From the NCBI RefSeq assembly GCF_020026915.1, contig NZ_JAINUY010000005.1:62001-126000 (forward strand): a stretch of 64,000 bases of DNA, in the 5' to 3' direction. The stretch is from Flavobacterium potami. GTDB taxonomy: Bacteria; Bacteroidota; Bacteroidia; Flavobacteriales; Flavobacteriaceae. The notes below the pieces were generated by a model. That model ran no database searches, had not been told where the DNA came from, and was given only the letters and a program-made list of their open reading frames with translations. A program made the position numbers and the translations under genes. Shown here piece after piece: positions 15,377 through 21,455 of this stretch (positions are counted from its first letter, which is position 1; each line of letters begins with the position of its first letter).

Positions 15377-16462
15377 ATGAAAAACTACATTCCATTCTTT
15401 CTACTAATCTTTTTAAGTAGTTTAACATTTGGGCAGAATAATGATATCTGGACAGCATTTCCGAACAAAGACACTACATTAATAGGATTCAAAGATAAAA
15501 ACGGAACAATAAAAATAGAACCTAAGTTTTCTGGCTTTACAACCGCACGTGAGTTTGAAAACATAATCGCTGTCAGTGAAGAAAAAGATAACAAATGGGA
15601 AAGCTATTATTTAACCAAAAAAGGAAAAGTCGTTGGTCGCGATAGTTTGTATGTTTTTGATAATGGTCCAGACTGTGAAAACGAAGGTTTTATCAGGTTT
15701 ACAGATCGTAAAACAGACAAAATGGGAATGTTTAATGCTGAAGGTAAAATTGTAATTCCAGCCATATACAGCGATGTATCAAAAGTTCATAATGGAGTGA
15801 TTTCAGTTTTAAAAGATGCTAAAAAGAAAAGAGATCCTTTGGGAGAACATTTTTTCTGGACTGGAGGAAAAGAACTTCTTATTGACCTCAACAATAAAAT
15901 TCTAATCAAAGACTTTAAAAGCGATAACAATTTGAATTTTTATTCGCTTCAAAAATCGAAAGAGCCAAGCAAAGACCAAACAAGAGATAATTTTCTTGGA
16001 GTTGACGGACAATATTATTCTTTCATTAATTACGAAAAAGAATTCAAAAACTGGCTTCAAAACACTTTGCTTTCAGATTTATCCAAAGCCAATTTAGAGA
16101 AACATTCTTTTGAAAAAATCACCTATTGGAAAGAGCCTGACGGATGGATAAATGTACCCAAATCAAAGTTCATAGAAGAAAACTTCATTTATTTAAAATT
16201 AAAATTAGAGGAACTAAAAAATCCAAAAACGGATTATTTCGTATCAACAGACGGACTGAATCAGTTTATTTTTGAATCGAGTGAATATGACATATATTTC
16301 AACAATTGCAATGAATCTAAAGATTGGCTGTATCCTGTTAAAAACATTGTAATCAACCCAAAAAATGAAGCCGACTTTAAACAAGATCATTTTCATTTTT
16401 TAAGAACCGAAAATGGTTATAAATTAATTAGTGTTTCTGTCGCAAAAGATGATTTGAAATAA
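15377..16462 (+). CDS. Secreted WG-repeat-like protein
   Basis: The product is 361 aa from the ATG at 15377, chosen because the signal peptide (MKNYIPFFLLIFLSSLTFGQ) starts there; an earlier start would add ten residues before it. The N-terminal half contains degenerate WG-type repeat units: IGFKDKNGTIKIEPKFSGFTTA, and later KMGMFNAEGKIVIPAIYSDV (around 115-135). Such repeats form beta-hairpin arrays of unknown role in Bacteroidota. The C-terminal half (about 200-361) has no recognisable motif. It is probably periplasmic or outer-membrane associated, and stands alone between ahcY and a broken SMR gene. Confidence 0.75.
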   Translation: MKNYIPFFLLIFLSSLTFGQNNDIWTAFPNKDTTLIGFKDKNGTIKIEPKFSGFTTAREFENIIAVSEEKDNKWESYYLTKKGKVVGRDSLYVFDNGPDCENEGFIRFTDRKTDKMGMFNAEGKIVIPAIYSDVSKVHNGVISVLKDAKKKRDPLGEHFFWTGGKELLIDLNNKILIKDFKSDNNLNFYSLQKSKEPSKDQTRDNFLGVDGQYYSFINYEKEFKNWLQNTLLSDLSKANLEKHSFEKITYWKEPDGWINVPKSKFIEENFIYLKLKLEELKNPKTDYFVSTDGLNQFIFESSEYDIYFNNCNESKDWLYPVKNIVINPKNEADFKQDHFHFLRTENGYKLISVSVAKDDLK

Positions 16463-16481
16463 TTCATTTCGGTTTAAAGTT

Positions 16482-16489
16482 TATCTTTG
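16482..16489 (+). promoter_or_regulatory. -7 promoter box upstream of the broken SMR gene
   Basis: TATCTTTG matches TAnnTTTG and sits 16 nt before the ATG at 16505. The promoter looks intact although the gene is frameshifted. Confidence 0.5.
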
Positions 16490-16504
16490 TAAAAAGCCAA
16501 CCTC

Positions 16505-16836
16505 ATGAAGAATTTTCTATTTTTATTTCTTGCTATAATCTTCGAAATCATGCAACATCAGCATTAAAAAAGTCTGAAGAGTTCACAAAACTAATTCCAA
16601 GTATTATTACCGTTATTGGTTATTGTGGAGCATTTTACTTCTTGAGTTTTGCTATCAGAACTATTCCTGTTGGCTTTGCATACGCTATTTGGTCTGGAGT
16701 CGGAATTGTTTTAATTACGATTATTGGTGCTATTTTCTTCAAAGAAATTCCAGATTTACCCGCAATTATCGGTCTAACATTAATTGTGATTGGCGTTATT
16801 GTGATTAATGTTTTTTCAAAGACTACTACTCATTAA
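16505..16836 (+). pseudogene. SMR-family (EmrE-like) multidrug efflux gene with a frameshift
   Basis: Starting at the ATG at 16505 the frame reads MKNFLFLFLAIIFEIM and hits a stop at 16565. Shifting by one base at about 16550 restores the rest of an EmrE-like protein: ATSALKKSEEF, then IPVGFAYAIWSGVGIVL and PAIIGLTLIVIGVIVIN, ending FSKTTTH. With one base added the product would be 110 aa, the normal SMR length, and the essential membrane Glu (in IFEI) is present in the first segment. So a single-nucleotide deletion in ATCAT-GCA splits the gene. It is either a recent pseudogene or a sequencing error. SMR proteins export quaternary ammonium compounds or guanidinium. Confidence 0.82.
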
Positions 16837-16839
16837 AAA

Positions 16840-16894
16840 GTTTCAGGTTTCAAGTTTCAGGTTAACGAAAAACTTGAAACTTGAAACCTGAAAC
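16840..16894. repeat. Palindromic GTTTCAGGTTTCAAG repeat, possible terminator
   Basis: An 18-bp perfect inverted repeat (16840-16857 / 16877-16894) built of GTTTCAGG/GTTTCAAG units. It directly follows the SMR reading frame and resembles short intergenic repeats of this genus. Confidence 0.7.
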
Positions 16895-16980
16895 AAAACC
16901 AACAAAAATTCATTTCCGCAAGTTTCAGATTTTATACCTTCTAAAACCAATCGATATTTGTATTATAAAATGGAAAGAAG

Positions 16981-17823
16981 ATGAACACACAAGAAACCAT
17001 CAATTATAATCGTATCGCCGAAGCTATAGATTATATCAAAGCTAATTTTAAAGAGCAGCCCAATCTCGATGAAGTGGCGGAAAAAGTACATTTGAGTCCG
17101 TTTCACTTTCAAAGACTTTTTAGCGAATGGGCCGGAACGAGTCCGAAGAAGTTTTTGCAATATACAAGCATCGAACACGCCAAAAAATTACTCAAAGAAA
17201 ATCAGGCAACCATTTCTGAAACCGCTTTTGAAACTGGATTATCAGGAACAAGTCGACTTCATGATTTATTTGTAAATATTGAAGGAATGACTCCCGCCGA
17301 ATACAAAAACGGAGGAAAAAATCTCGAAATCAATTATAGTTTTGCCGAAAGTCCGTTTGGGAATATTGTTGTTGCTTCTACCCAAAAGGGAGTTTGTTTT
17401 ATGGCTTTCGCCGAAGATGAAATCACTGGCTTTATTGCGTTAAAAGATAAATTCCCGAATGCACAATTTTCTAAAAAACTGGATTTATCACAACAAAATG
17501 CCTTATTCATTTTCCAAAATGATTGGAGTAAATTATCTGAAATAAAACTGCATCTAAAAGGAACCGATTTTCAACTGAAAGTTTGGGAAACTTTACTCAA
17601 AATTCCAATGGGACAACTTTCTACTTATGGTTCTATTGCTAATCAAATTCAAAAACCAAATGCATCGCGTGCGGTTGGAACAGCAATTGGAAGTAATCCT
17701 GTTGCATTTTTAATTCCGTGTCATCGTGTTATCCAATCTTCGGGAACATTTGGCGGTTATATGTGGGGAAATACCCGAAAAACAGCTATTATCGGCTGGG
17801 AAGGTGCGCAAATAAATCTTTAA
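16981..17823 (+). CDS. Ada-like AraC HTH fused to methylated-DNA-protein-cysteine methyltransferase
   Basis: The 280-aa product has an AraC-type HTH (about 8-107, with HLSPFHFQRLFSEWAGTSPKKFLQY) followed by the alkyltransferase domain (about 117-278). The latter carries the catalytic PCHRV (Cys247) and the upstream FQLKVWETLLKIPMGQLSTYG and RAVGTAIGSNP segments. It accepts O6-methyl groups from guanine irreversibly. The N-terminal Ada zinc/phosphotriester domain is absent, so methylphosphotriester sensing as in E. coli Ada is not possible in this polypeptide. A free-standing Ada zinc-domain protein is encoded 1 kb downstream. It is followed by a 2OG-Fe oxygenase and AlkB genes, forming an alkylation-repair cluster. 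Confidence 0.92.
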   Translation: MNTQETINYNRIAEAIDYIKANFKEQPNLDEVAEKVHLSPFHFQRLFSEWAGTSPKKFLQYTSIEHAKKLLKENQATISETAFETGLSGTSRLHDLFVNIEGMTPAEYKNGGKNLEINYSFAESPFGNIVVASTQKGVCFMAFAEDEITGFIALKDKFPNAQFSKKLDLSQQNALFIFQNDWSKLSEIKLHLKGTDFQLKVWETLLKIPMGQLSTYGSIANQIQKPNASRAVGTAIGSNPVAFLIPCHRVIQSSGTFGGYMWGNTRKTAIIGWEGAQINL

Positions 17824-17831
17824 GTTTTTTT

Positions 17832-17939
17832 GCCACGAATTCTCGAATTTTCTTTTTAAAATCTATGCGATTATTTTTTCGAATTAATTCGAATAATATT
17901 AGATAAAGTATTTAAAAGAATAATTCGTGAATTCGTGGC
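17832..17939. mobile_element. MITE-like element, copy 1
   Basis: A 108-bp element with about 18-bp terminal inverted repeats (GCCACGAATTCTCGAATT at 17832-17849; complement at 17922-17939, one mismatch), bordered by T and A runs. The interior (TTTTTAAAATCTATGCGATT..., TTCGAATTAATTCGAA palindrome) is non-coding. A second copy in the same orientation begins 853 bp further on. Confidence 0.75.
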
Positions 17940-17959
17940 GAAAAAAAATCTAAATCTCT

Positions 17960-18673
17960 ATGCAAAATATACAATCAAAAATTGCTTCTCAAAATTGGGA
18001 AAGCATCACCGAATCCATGCACGAAAATGGCTTTGCCATTATTCCAAATATCCTAAATAAAGAACAATGCGAAGACTTAAAATTCGATTATGACAACCCA
18101 AATCTATATCGAAAAACAGTTGTGATGGAACGCTATCGATTTGGTTTGGGCGAATACAAATATTTCAATTATCCTTTGCCAGATTTAATTCAAAATATCA
18201 GAACTTCGATTTATCCAAAACTGGCTCCAATTGCCAATTCCTGGATGAAGGCATTAAATGTTAATACCGTTTTTCCGGTAAATCACACAGAATTATTACA
18301 GAAATGTCACGACAATAATCAGCTCAAAGCGACGGTTTTAATTCTAAAATATGGCAAAAGCGGATTCAATACTTTACATCAGGATTTATACGGAGATGTT
18401 TATTTTCCAATTCAAATTGTACTTTTTCTTAATGAACCTGATAAAGATTTTACTGGTGGCGAATTTGTCCTGACACAACAAACGCCGAGAGCACAATCTA
18501 AAGCTATTGTTTTAAAACCTAAAAAGGGAGATATTTTGATTTTCACAACCAATTTCAGACCTGTAAAAGGCACAAAAGGTTATTATCGTGTGAATATGAA
18601 ACATGGCGTAAGCGAAATTCATTCTGGCGAAAGATATACGCTCGGAATCATTTTCCATGATGCCCTTTCGTGA
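17960..18673 (+). CDS. 2OG-Fe(II) oxygenase family protein of the alkylation-repair cluster
   Basis: The 237-aa product has a double-stranded beta-helix oxygenase pattern: metal ligands His140 and Asp142 in TLHQDLYGD, distal His215 (NMKHGVS), and Arg225 (SGERYTLGIIFHD) positioned for 2-oxoglutarate. The N-terminal part (residues 1-100) is family-specific. Homologues are commonly encoded beside Ada/AlkB genes and are presumed to act in DNA or nucleic-acid alkylation repair, but the substrate is not established. The gene is bracketed by two direct copies of a MITE-like element, so it forms a cassette-like unit with its own spacing from the neighbours. Confidence 0.87.
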   Translation: MQNIQSKIASQNWESITESMHENGFAIIPNILNKEQCEDLKFDYDNPNLYRKTVVMERYRFGLGEYKYFNYPLPDLIQNIRTSIYPKLAPIANSWMKALNVNTVFPVNHTELLQKCHDNNQLKATVLILKYGKSGFNTLHQDLYGDVYFPIQIVLFLNEPDKDFTGGEFVLTQQTPRAQSKAIVLKPKKGDILIFTTNFRPVKGTKGYYRVNMKHGVSEIHSGERYTLGIIFHDALS

Positions 18674-18684
18674 ATATTTTTTCC

Positions 18685-18820
18685 GCCACGACTCGAGCGA
18701 TAGCGAACAGGCGAAGCAATTCACGAATTATTCTTTTTAAAATCTATGCGATTATTTATTCGAATTAATTCGAATAATATTACATAAAGTATTTAAAAAT
18801 AAAATTCGTGAATTCGTGGC
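18685..18820. mobile_element. MITE-like element, copy 2, with a 27-bp insertion in its left end
   Basis: Same core as copy 1, differing at only a few positions, with right terminal repeat AATTCGTGAATTCGTGGC at 18803-18820. The left terminal repeat is interrupted after GCCACGA by a G+C-richer 27-bp insert (18692-18718), after which ATTCACGAATT continues. Confidence 0.75.
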
Positions 18821-18837
18821 GAAAAAACAGCAACGTT

Positions 18838-18857
18838 AGACGCACTGCGGTGCGTCT
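18838..18857. repeat. AGACGCAC hairpin repeat
   Basis: A small perfect palindrome (AGACGCAC-TGCG-GTGCGTCT) directly after MITE copy 2 and 22 nt upstream of the Ada-zinc gene start. It is G+C-rich compared with its surroundings. Confidence 0.55.
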
Positions 18858-18879
18858 CTACAATACAAATGTAACCTTT

Positions 18880-19125
18880 ATGATCAATCATCAAAAAATA
18901 ACTGATTCTGAATTATTTCGTAAAATTAAAAAAGGCGAAATTTGCGTCGGTGGCAACCAAAAATTAAAAATCTACGGAACACTGAAATGTTCTTCGGGAA
19001 AGAGAATGAAACGTGAGAATCGGGTTTTCTTTTTATCTGAAAATGAAGCTCGCGAAAGTGGTTTCAGACCTTGCGGACATTGCAGGAAATCGGAATATCA
19101 AAAATGGAAAAATGGACTTATTTAA
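18880..19125 (+). CDS. Ada zinc-binding-domain protein (stand-alone)
   Basis: The product is 81 aa from the ATG at 18880; an earlier frame extension runs into the repeat and is not a gene start. It resembles the metal-binding N-terminal domain of Ada: KRENRVFFLSENEARESGFRPCGHC, with Cys65 and Cys68 corresponding to Ada Cys69 and Cys72. Cys37 aligns with Ada Cys42. The position of Ada's methyl-accepting Cys38 is not a cysteine here; Cys22 lies further upstream. It may therefore hold zinc without the usual methyl transfer, or use a rearranged site. It overlaps alkB by 14 nt, which argues for coupled translation and joint function in alkylation repair. Confidence 0.82.
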   Translation: MINHQKITDSELFRKIKKGEICVGGNQKLKIYGTLKCSSGKRMKRENRVFFLSENEARESGFRPCGHCRKSEYQKWKNGLI

Positions 19126-19720
19126 TCCTCAAATAGACGAAACTACAAATCTGCTTCCAAAACACGGAACGGTTAATTATTACGGAAAATGTTTCTCCAG
19201 AAAAGAAGCCGATTTCTATCGTGATGTTTTATTAAATACCATCGAATGGAAAAATGATGAAGCCGTTATCTTCGGAAAATTAATTCTAACCAAACGAAAA
19301 GTGGCTTGGTACGGCGATCAAGAATTTGAATATACCTATTCGAATACAACAAAAAAAGCGTTGCCTTGGACTCCTGAGCTTTTAGAATTAAAGAAAATTA
19401 TTGAGGAAAAAACAGGCGAAATTTTCAATTCTTGTTTACTGAATCTATATCATACGGGCGAAGAAGGAATGGCGTGGCACAGTGATGCCGAAAAAGATTT
19501 GAAGAAAAACGGAGCAATTGGATCGGTAAGTTTTGGTGCAGAAAGGAAATTTGCTTTCAAACATAAAGAATCTAAAGAAACAGTTTCTTTGATTCTAGAA
19601 CACGGAAGTTTATTGGTGATGAAAGACGAAACACAAACGCATTGGTTGCATCGTCTTCCTCCAACAAAAACAACTCAAAAACCAAGAGTGAATTTGACTT
19701 TTAGAACTATTGTGAGATAA
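19112..19720 (+). CDS. alkB: AlkB-type alkylated-DNA dioxygenase
   Basis: The product is 202 aa from the ATG at 19112, overlapping the preceding gene. It contains the AlkB catalytic set: HSD (His123-x-Asp125 in GMAWHSDAE), the distal His180 in THWLHRLP, and the arginines of RVNLTFR (Arg192, Arg198) that bind 2-oxoglutarate. LVMKDETQTHWLHRLP resembles the ALKBH2-like branch. It uses Fe(II), O2 and 2-oxoglutarate to oxidise 1-methyladenine and 3-methylcytosine, releasing formaldehyde. It is the last gene of the plus-strand repair cluster; the next gene is convergent and only 4 nt away. Confidence 0.93.
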   Translation: MDLFNPQIDETTNLLPKHGTVNYYGKCFSRKEADFYRDVLLNTIEWKNDEAVIFGKLILTKRKVAWYGDQEFEYTYSNTTKKALPWTPELLELKKIIEEKTGEIFNSCLLNLYHTGEEGMAWHSDAEKDLKKNGAIGSVSFGAERKFAFKHKESKETVSLILEHGSLLVMKDETQTHWLHRLPPTKTTQKPRVNLTFRTIVR

Positions 19721-19724
19721 AATG

Positions 19725-20045
19725 CTACTTCTTTTTTGTGGCAACATTTTCATAAGAGCGTATTAAAGCATCTTCAAACATTTCGGGTTTAACTCTTGAA
19801 AGTTCTACGATTGTCCAACCTTGTTTTCCCCATTTATTGGGAACTTCATAGAAAATCTTTTCGCTTGACGCACAAAAAACAGATTGATCTATTTCATTTA
19901 ACTTTAAAACAGCTCGATTATTTTTTTCATCAAAAGTGGCAAAAATCTTCTTTTTGATTAGAAATGAAGTTTTCTCAAAATGAGGTTCCTCAGTCGCATC
20001 TGGAAATGACATTGCTAATTTTCTAAACTTTTCAATTGAAACCAT
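19725..20045 (-). CDS. MmcQ/YjbR family protein
   Basis: The product is about 106 aa from the ATG at 20045; two further in-frame ATGs at 20051 and 20054 would add two or three residues. It has the MmcQ/YjbR pattern: FRKLAMSFPDATEEPHFEKTSFLIKKKIFATF early, then KWGKQGWTIVELSRVKPEMFEDALIRSY. The family adopts a CyaY-like fold and is called a DNA-binding protein in databases, but its role is unproven. It is convergent with alkB, which it almost touches, and about 30 nt downstream of the Nudix regulator gene on the same strand, so the two may be co-transcribed. Confidence 0.88.
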   Translation of the reverse strand: MVSIEKFRKLAMSFPDATEEPHFEKTSFLIKKKIFATFDEKNNRAVLKLNEIDQSVFCASSEKIFYEVPNKWGKQGWTIVELSRVKPEMFEDALIRSYENVATKKK

Positions 20046-20077
20046 AATCATCATTTTTAAAGATTAAAGCTTATTTA

Positions 20078-20833
20078 TCACCAACCTTGATTTAGTCCAT
20101 TTTTCAAAACCTCATCGTATTTTTCTTTATCAAAAGAATATAAATTTGGTGCTTTGTGCGCTACATTGCTTTTCTTTTCGTCAAGTTTCGTCAGAATGCC
20201 GATATTGGTAATTTTACGAAGAAAGTTTCTACGATCGAGCTTTTTATCCAAAATCGTTTCATACAATTTTTGCAATTCTGGAATTGTAAATTTCTCTGGC
20301 AGTAAATTGTAACCAACTGGCATTAAATTCAATTCAATTCGCAAGGTATCGAGTGCTTTGTCTAAAATTTCACGGTGATCTAAAATAAGTTCCGGAACTT
20401 CTTTATGATCGATCCATTCTACAATTTCATTTCTACCTGTCGGATTTGGGAGAATTTTTGAAAAATCAACTAATGCATAATATCCAATTGTAACAAAACG
20501 GCGCATGAGCCATTTTCCTTTTTCTTCTTCAATTTGCAGATAATCCAGCGTTTTTTTATCAAAATGCTGATCGTTTCGTTTTACTTTTCCAAAGGTTGCA
20601 AATTGCCTTAAAAAAACACCTTCTACACCTGTTCTGCTATTCAAAACCGTAATGGCAGCAGTATCTATATCTTGGTCAATTGGAATAAATCCGCCTGGTA
20701 ATGACCATTTATTAGCACGTTCTACTTTTATCAGCAAAACTTTAAGCTGATTATCATGAAATCCGAAAATTACACAGTCTATTGAAAGTCCTGGCTGGTA
20801 ATTTTCATTGTTATCTATAATGTCTTTTAACAT
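20078..20833 (-). CDS. Nudix-related transcriptional regulator (NrtR/AraR-type)
   Basis: The 251-aa product has an N-terminal Nudix fold (about 14-150) joined to a C-terminal winged helix (about 165-251, with FTIPELQKLYETILDKKLDRRNFLRKI). The Nudix box (LPGGFIPIDQDIDTAAITVLNSRTGVEG, 45-72) lacks the catalytic REXXEE acidic residues, so hydrolysis is unlikely. This is the signature of NrtR-family regulators, which in Bacteroidota often control sugar catabolism (for example arabinose and xylose genes) by binding a phosphorylated effector. Here it stands at the edge of the beta-glucan locus. Whether it controls that locus or genes elsewhere cannot be read from the sequence. Confidence 0.85.
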   Translation of the reverse strand: MLKDIIDNNENYQPGLSIDCVIFGFHDNQLKVLLIKVERANKWSLPGGFIPIDQDIDTAAITVLNSRTGVEGVFLRQFATFGKVKRNDQHFDKKTLDYLQIEEEKGKWLMRRFVTIGYYALVDFSKILPNPTGRNEIVEWIDHKEVPELILDHREILDKALDTLRIELNLMPVGYNLLPEKFTIPELQKLYETILDKKLDRRNFLRKITNIGILTKLDEKKSNVAHKAPNLYSFDKEKYDEVLKNGLNQGW

Positions 20834-21094
20834 TCAAATTGAGTATAAATCATTCATTAACGTTGCAATTTACTTCATTTTTATAAATTCATGACATTTC
20901 CAGAAAATTTATAGAAGTGTGTATATTACAATTTAACTAAAATTTAAACCCAAATTTAAAAAAAATAAGTACATTGCGTCATAATAACACATTAATGATT
21001 TTAATTGTTATATTTTAGAAAAAAATAAAGAAAAATACTATAAGCTGTTCCATTTTTCTTCAAAGTGAGTGTAGAAAGTAAAAATGTAGAAGTT

Positions 21095-21352
21095 ATGATT
21101 ACCAGTTCATTAAAAAACATCAACAAAAAAATTAGAACCAAAATCTGGGCTTCTTTCGGATTTGTTTCTAAAACGTATCTTTTGGAAGCTTCTTTAAAAT
21201 ATAGTGCCGAACAAGAGAGAATTTTCAACGAAATAATTGGTGAAACTGACGCCAAAAATAAAAAAGCAAAACAGGAAGCTTTTGATAAAGCTTTGTATGC
21301 TTCTTATAAAGGAATTGGCGCTATGGATTTTGTAAATACTGTTTTAAAATAA
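21095..21352 (+). CDS. Small hypothetical protein
   Basis: The product is 85 aa from the ATG at 21095; a GTG at 21065 would add ten residues and is less likely. It is basic, predicted mostly helical, with no signal peptide, no cysteine and no recognisable motif (KIRTKIWASFGFVSKTYLLEASLKYSAEQERIF...). It stands alone between the Nudix regulator (divergent) and the GH3 gene (convergent) and is followed by a good terminator, which supports it being a real transcription unit. I do not recognise it. Confidence 0.6.
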   Translation: MITSSLKNINKKIRTKIWASFGFVSKTYLLEASLKYSAEQERIFNEIIGETDAKNKKAKQEAFDKALYASYKGIGAMDFVNTVLK

Positions 21353-21384
21353 CCTGTACCCTTTTTATAATAATTTATAATGCT

Positions 21385-21411
21385 GCCTCATTTTTAATGA
21401 GGCTTTTTTTT
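21385..21411 (+). terminator. Intrinsic terminator of the small plus-strand gene
   Basis: Stem GCCTCAT / ATGAGGC with a 5-nt loop, followed by a run of eight T. Confidence 0.88.
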
Positions 21412-21421
21412 GATTGAATAA

Positions 21422-21451
21422 ATAAAAAAACGGGACTTTAAAAGTCCCGTT
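21422..21451 (-). terminator. Intrinsic terminator of the beta-glucan operon
   Basis: A 10-bp stem AACGGGACTT / AAGTCCCGTT with a 3-nt loop. On the minus strand it is followed by a T run, immediately after the GH3 stop. Confidence 0.9.
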
Positions 21452-21455
21452 CTTC

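Noticed and set aside
18808..18879. Upstream start for the Ada zinc-domain gene
   Set aside because: The extension is encoded by the end of the MITE-like element and the AGACGCAC hairpin, so it is not a genuine N-terminus.
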